26,844 nt of DNA, from NCBI GenBank assembly GCA_050259035.1, contig JBLMZW010000249.1, positions 1 through 26,844 of the forward strand, given 5' to 3'. The DNA comes from JBLMZW01 sp050259035 (GTDB lineage: Bacteria > Bacillota > Syntrophomonadia > Syntrophomonadales > DTU052). Under the pieces are notes generated by a model. The model was not told where the DNA came from. It saw nothing but the letters and a program-made list of their open reading frames with translations, and made no database searches. A program made the position numbers and the translations under genes. How positions within the stretch are numbered: the stretch's first letter is position 1; every line of letters begins with the position of its first letter. Below are positions 25,189 to 26,844 of this stretch, in pieces.

Positions 25189-25315
25189 TAATTTATCGGC
25201 TCCCTTCAGTTTTATTTATTATCCCAATATATTCAGCCGATAATTCCTTCACTTCTTAAATAGCCGATCACTGGTTTCTTGATTTTTAACGTTGGTATTT
25301 CAGTTATCGTTATGC

Positions 25316-25344
25316 TTGAAACACAAACGGGTGCATGCTATAAT
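25316..25344 (+). promoter_or_regulatory. Promoter of tRNA-Pro
   Basis: TTGAAA (25316-25321), exactly 17 nt, TATAAT (25339-25344), 19 bp ahead of the tRNA. A near-consensus sigma-A promoter. Confidence 0.85.
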
Positions 25345-25363
25345 AATCCCTGTCACATAGAAT

Positions 25364-25441
25364 CGGGGCGTAGCTCAGCTTGGATAGAGCGCTTGCTTGG
25401 GGTGCAAGAGGCCGTGCGTTCAAATCGCATCGCTCCGACCA
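25364..25441 (+). tRNA. tRNA-Pro (anticodon GGG)
   Basis: Full cloverleaf: acceptor CGGGGCG/CGCTCCG (one G-U), D-arm GCTC...GAGC, anticodon stem CTTGC/GCAAG with loop TTGGGGT (anticodon GGG), T-arm GTGCG-TTCAAAT-CGCAT, discriminator A, and an encoded CCA end. An element carrying an integrase lies immediately downstream. Confidence 0.96.
25415..25441 (+). other. Candidate attachment site in the 3' end of tRNA-Pro
   Basis: The T-arm/acceptor part of the tRNA is the usual crossover target of tRNA-integrating tyrosine recombinases, and such an integrase gene follows 286 bp downstream. No second copy of this segment was found in the window; if correct, it should reappear at the far end of the element beyond the right edge. 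Confidence 0.4.
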
Positions 25442-25568
25442 TGAAGATTACCTATACAATGGGTTTAAATAGGATCAGAAGAAGCATAAAAATGCAAATT
25501 GGCGGCAAGGTTGGAGCGAGGATCTGACCGTATAATGACAGTAATTATTATTCTAGAATTTTTTCCAT

Positions 25569-25592
25569 GCAAGGATTCAGAAGGAATCTTGC
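25569..25592 (+). other. Hairpin between tRNA-Pro and the integrase gene
   Basis: GCAAG-G-ATTC / GAATCTTGC (9 bp with one bulged G, 5-nt loop), followed after 20 nt by GGCC and a run of eight T. Together these may terminate the tRNA transcript. The rest of 25442-25640 shows no gene. Confidence 0.35.
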
Positions 25593-25640
25593 AAATCAGC
25601 AAGGGGTTTTGGCCTTTTTTTTCAAACAAAATGCAACACA

Positions 25641-25677
25641 AAATACCCTTATGGTAGTATCTACCATAAGGGTATTT
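25641..25677. terminator. Strong bidirectional terminator
   Basis: A perfect 17-bp stem (AAATACCCTTATGGTAG paired with its complement) and 3-nt loop, flanked by A and T tracts. It lies between the plus-strand tRNA-Pro and the minus-strand integrase and can end transcription from both sides. Confidence 0.88.
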
Positions 25678-25727
25678 TTTAAGGCCAATTTACTGTCAAT
25701 TATTCTATTACTCAAATGGGTTATAGA

Positions 25728-26844
25728 TTACTTTAAATATTTCTTGTAGAAGTCGCTTATCTTGGCCGCAGCTTCTATTCTTTTATGGTCCAATCCATGG
25801 CTGTAAATGTTCATGAGGGTTTCTACAGTGGAATGACCGAGGTTATTCTGGGCGGTTTTCATATCAATGTCCATTTCGAGTAACATGTACGTACTGTGCG
25901 TGTGTCGCAAATCGTGAAACGTGGTATGTTCTATGCCGGCTTGCTTAATAAGAGTTTGGAAGTGTTTTGTTACTCCCCTTGGATCTCTAGGATATCCATC
26001 TTGTCGAGCGAATACAAAATCTTTGTTTGTCATAGGTCGATTTAACGCGATTTCCTGCACTATTAGTTGTTTTTTTAATTCTTCTTCCAGTAATTCCGGC
26101 ATTGGTATTGTCCTAATTGAACTTTCGGTTTTAGGTGACTGTAGTTTTAGCCCTTCAGACGTTCTAACTAAGCTCTTAGTTATGTAGATGAGCTTTTTGT
26201 TAAAGTCCAAATCTTCCTTATATAGTCCCAGCAACTCTCCTCTTCTTAAGCCTGTCATAATCTCAGTGATAAAAAGTATTCTATCCTTACTGGTTTTGAT
26301 CTTTGCCATTAACTTCTCGAAATCTTCTAATTCCAATGCTTTCCCTTTTCTAGATTTTAATTTCGGTTGGATAACAGCCTCTACGGGATTATATCGTATT
26401 TTTCTTTCTGCAACGGCCTGTTTAAATGCTTGGTTTAGAATTTGTATCAGATATCTGACTGACCTACTTGCTAACCCACTCGTATTCATTTTGTCATTTA
26501 TAAATACTTGAATATGACCCGTAGTAATTTTATTTAATAGATATCCTCCCAGTTCGGGGATAATGTGCTTTTTGGCCATTAATCTGTATGAGTCCCAAGT
26601 AGTATTTTTATAAGCGTTTTTACTGTTTTCTAACCAAATATTGAGCCATTCCTCTAATGTAAAAGTACATTCAAAATATTCCCCTGCCTCAAAAAGTATT
26701 ACAAAGTTGCGTAGCTTTTCTTCAAGCTTTTTTCGATCCTTATCATAAAAAGTTTTCTTTTTTGGCTTTCCTGTTTTTGGGTCGGTACCCATTCGAACCT
26801 GCGCCGCCCATGTTCCATCAGGTCTTTGATAAATAGAACCGGTT
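25728..26844 (-). CDS. Tyrosine recombinase/integrase, start beyond the window
   Basis: 371 residues are visible and the frame stays open to the right edge, so the true start is outside; the ATG at 26790-26792 is internal. The visible N-terminus (GSIYQRPDGTWAAQVRMG and KPKKKTFYDK) is an arm-type DNA-binding domain, then a SAM-like core-binding domain (FTLEEWLNIWLENSK) and the catalytic domain with R (TGLRRGELLGL), H-x-x-R (FHDLRHTHST), H (LGHSTVETL) and the tyrosine nucleophile in NIYSHGLDHKR. It is of the phage/ICE integrase type found in Firmicutes and would integrate or excise the element at tRNA-Pro. The terminator at 25641-25677 ends its transcript. Confidence 0.92.
   Translation of the reverse strand, partial: TGSIYQRPDGTWAAQVRMGTDPKTGKPKKKTFYDKDRKKLEEKLRNFVILFEAGEYFECTFTLEEWLNIWLENSKNAYKNTTWDSYRLMAKKHIIPELGGYLLNKITTGHIQVFINDKMNTSGLASRSVRYLIQILNQAFKQAVAERKIRYNPVEAVIQPKLKSRKGKALELEDFEKLMAKIKTSKDRILFITEIMTGLRRGELLGLYKEDLDFNKKLIYITKSLVRTSEGLKLQSPKTESSIRTIPMPELLEEELKKQLIVQEIALNRPMTNKDFVFARQDGYPRDPRGVTKHFQTLIKQAGIEHTTFHDLRHTHSTYMLLEMDIDMKTAQNNLGHSTVETLMNIYSHGLDHKRIEAAAKISDFYKKYLK

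Larger units (their letters stand above)
25442..26844. mobile_element. Left end of an integrated element at tRNA-Pro (partial)
   Basis: Inferred from tRNA gene plus adjacent inward-boundary integrase. Only the end with the integrase is present; cargo, excisionase and the second attachment site would be to the right of the window. Confidence 0.5.

Noticed and set aside
24923..25243. Plus-strand 106-codon frame opposite the small CxxC protein
   Set aside because: It appears to be the shadow of the minus-strand gene at 24928-25188, which has a better start and a cysteine motif; it has no ribosome site.
1..26844. CRISPR arrays, insertion sequences or long direct repeats
   Set aside because: None were seen on reading through; only short inverted repeats and the integrase end are present.

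Overview
The window looks like a chromosomal segment of an anaerobic, low-to-medium GC Firmicute (Clostridia). The pointers are strong AGGAGG-type ribosome binding sites with many GTG/TTG starts, a T-box leader on trpS, a TatA+TatC pair with no TatB visible, a two-gene heptaprenyl diphosphate synthase, futalosine-type menaquinone genes and siroheme-dependent heme genes. No sequence search could be run, so the genus is not assigned.

Positions 1-17561 are almost entirely minus-strand and form one respiratory block. In the direction of transcription it starts with a menaquinone/prenyl group (HepS-like 16824-17561, UbiD/MqnL, UbiA/MqnP, UbiX/MqnM, hepT, then tatC). Next comes a membrane-bound, Tat-exported, selenocysteine-containing formate dehydrogenase (fdhA-fdhB-fdhC, 7013-11814). 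A terminator and a new promoter are followed by fdhE, tatA, a precorrin-2 dehydrogenase, hemA, hemC, a cobA-hemD fusion, the radical SAM heme gene ahbC and the first codons of hemB at the left edge. The parts fit together: formate is oxidised outside the membrane, electrons pass through iron-sulfur clusters to a heme b subunit and on to menaquinone, and the neighbouring genes supply the exporter (Tat), the maturation factor (FdhE), the heme (via siroheme) and the quinone.

Positions 17700-20528 hold an AdoMet decarboxylase gene (speH) with an unusual leader, a 548-bp stretch with a probable decayed small gene, a MarR regulator, and a divergent membrane acyltransferase. Positions 20514-23121 (plus strand) hold a promoter and Trp-specific T-box driving trpS, then an ApgM-type phosphoglycerate mutase homologue. 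Positions 23149-25188 (minus) hold a metallo-beta-lactamase fold protein and two unrecognised cysteine-bearing proteins.

The right edge is a tRNA-Pro(GGG) gene with its own promoter, followed by a strong bidirectional terminator and a tyrosine recombinase gene that runs off the window. This is the classic layout of the left end of an element integrated at a tRNA gene.

The observations most worth a second look are the short reading frame and hairpin in the speH leader, the degenerate prenyl-synthase homologue, the decayed frame at 18352-18600, and the tRNA-Pro/integrase junction.
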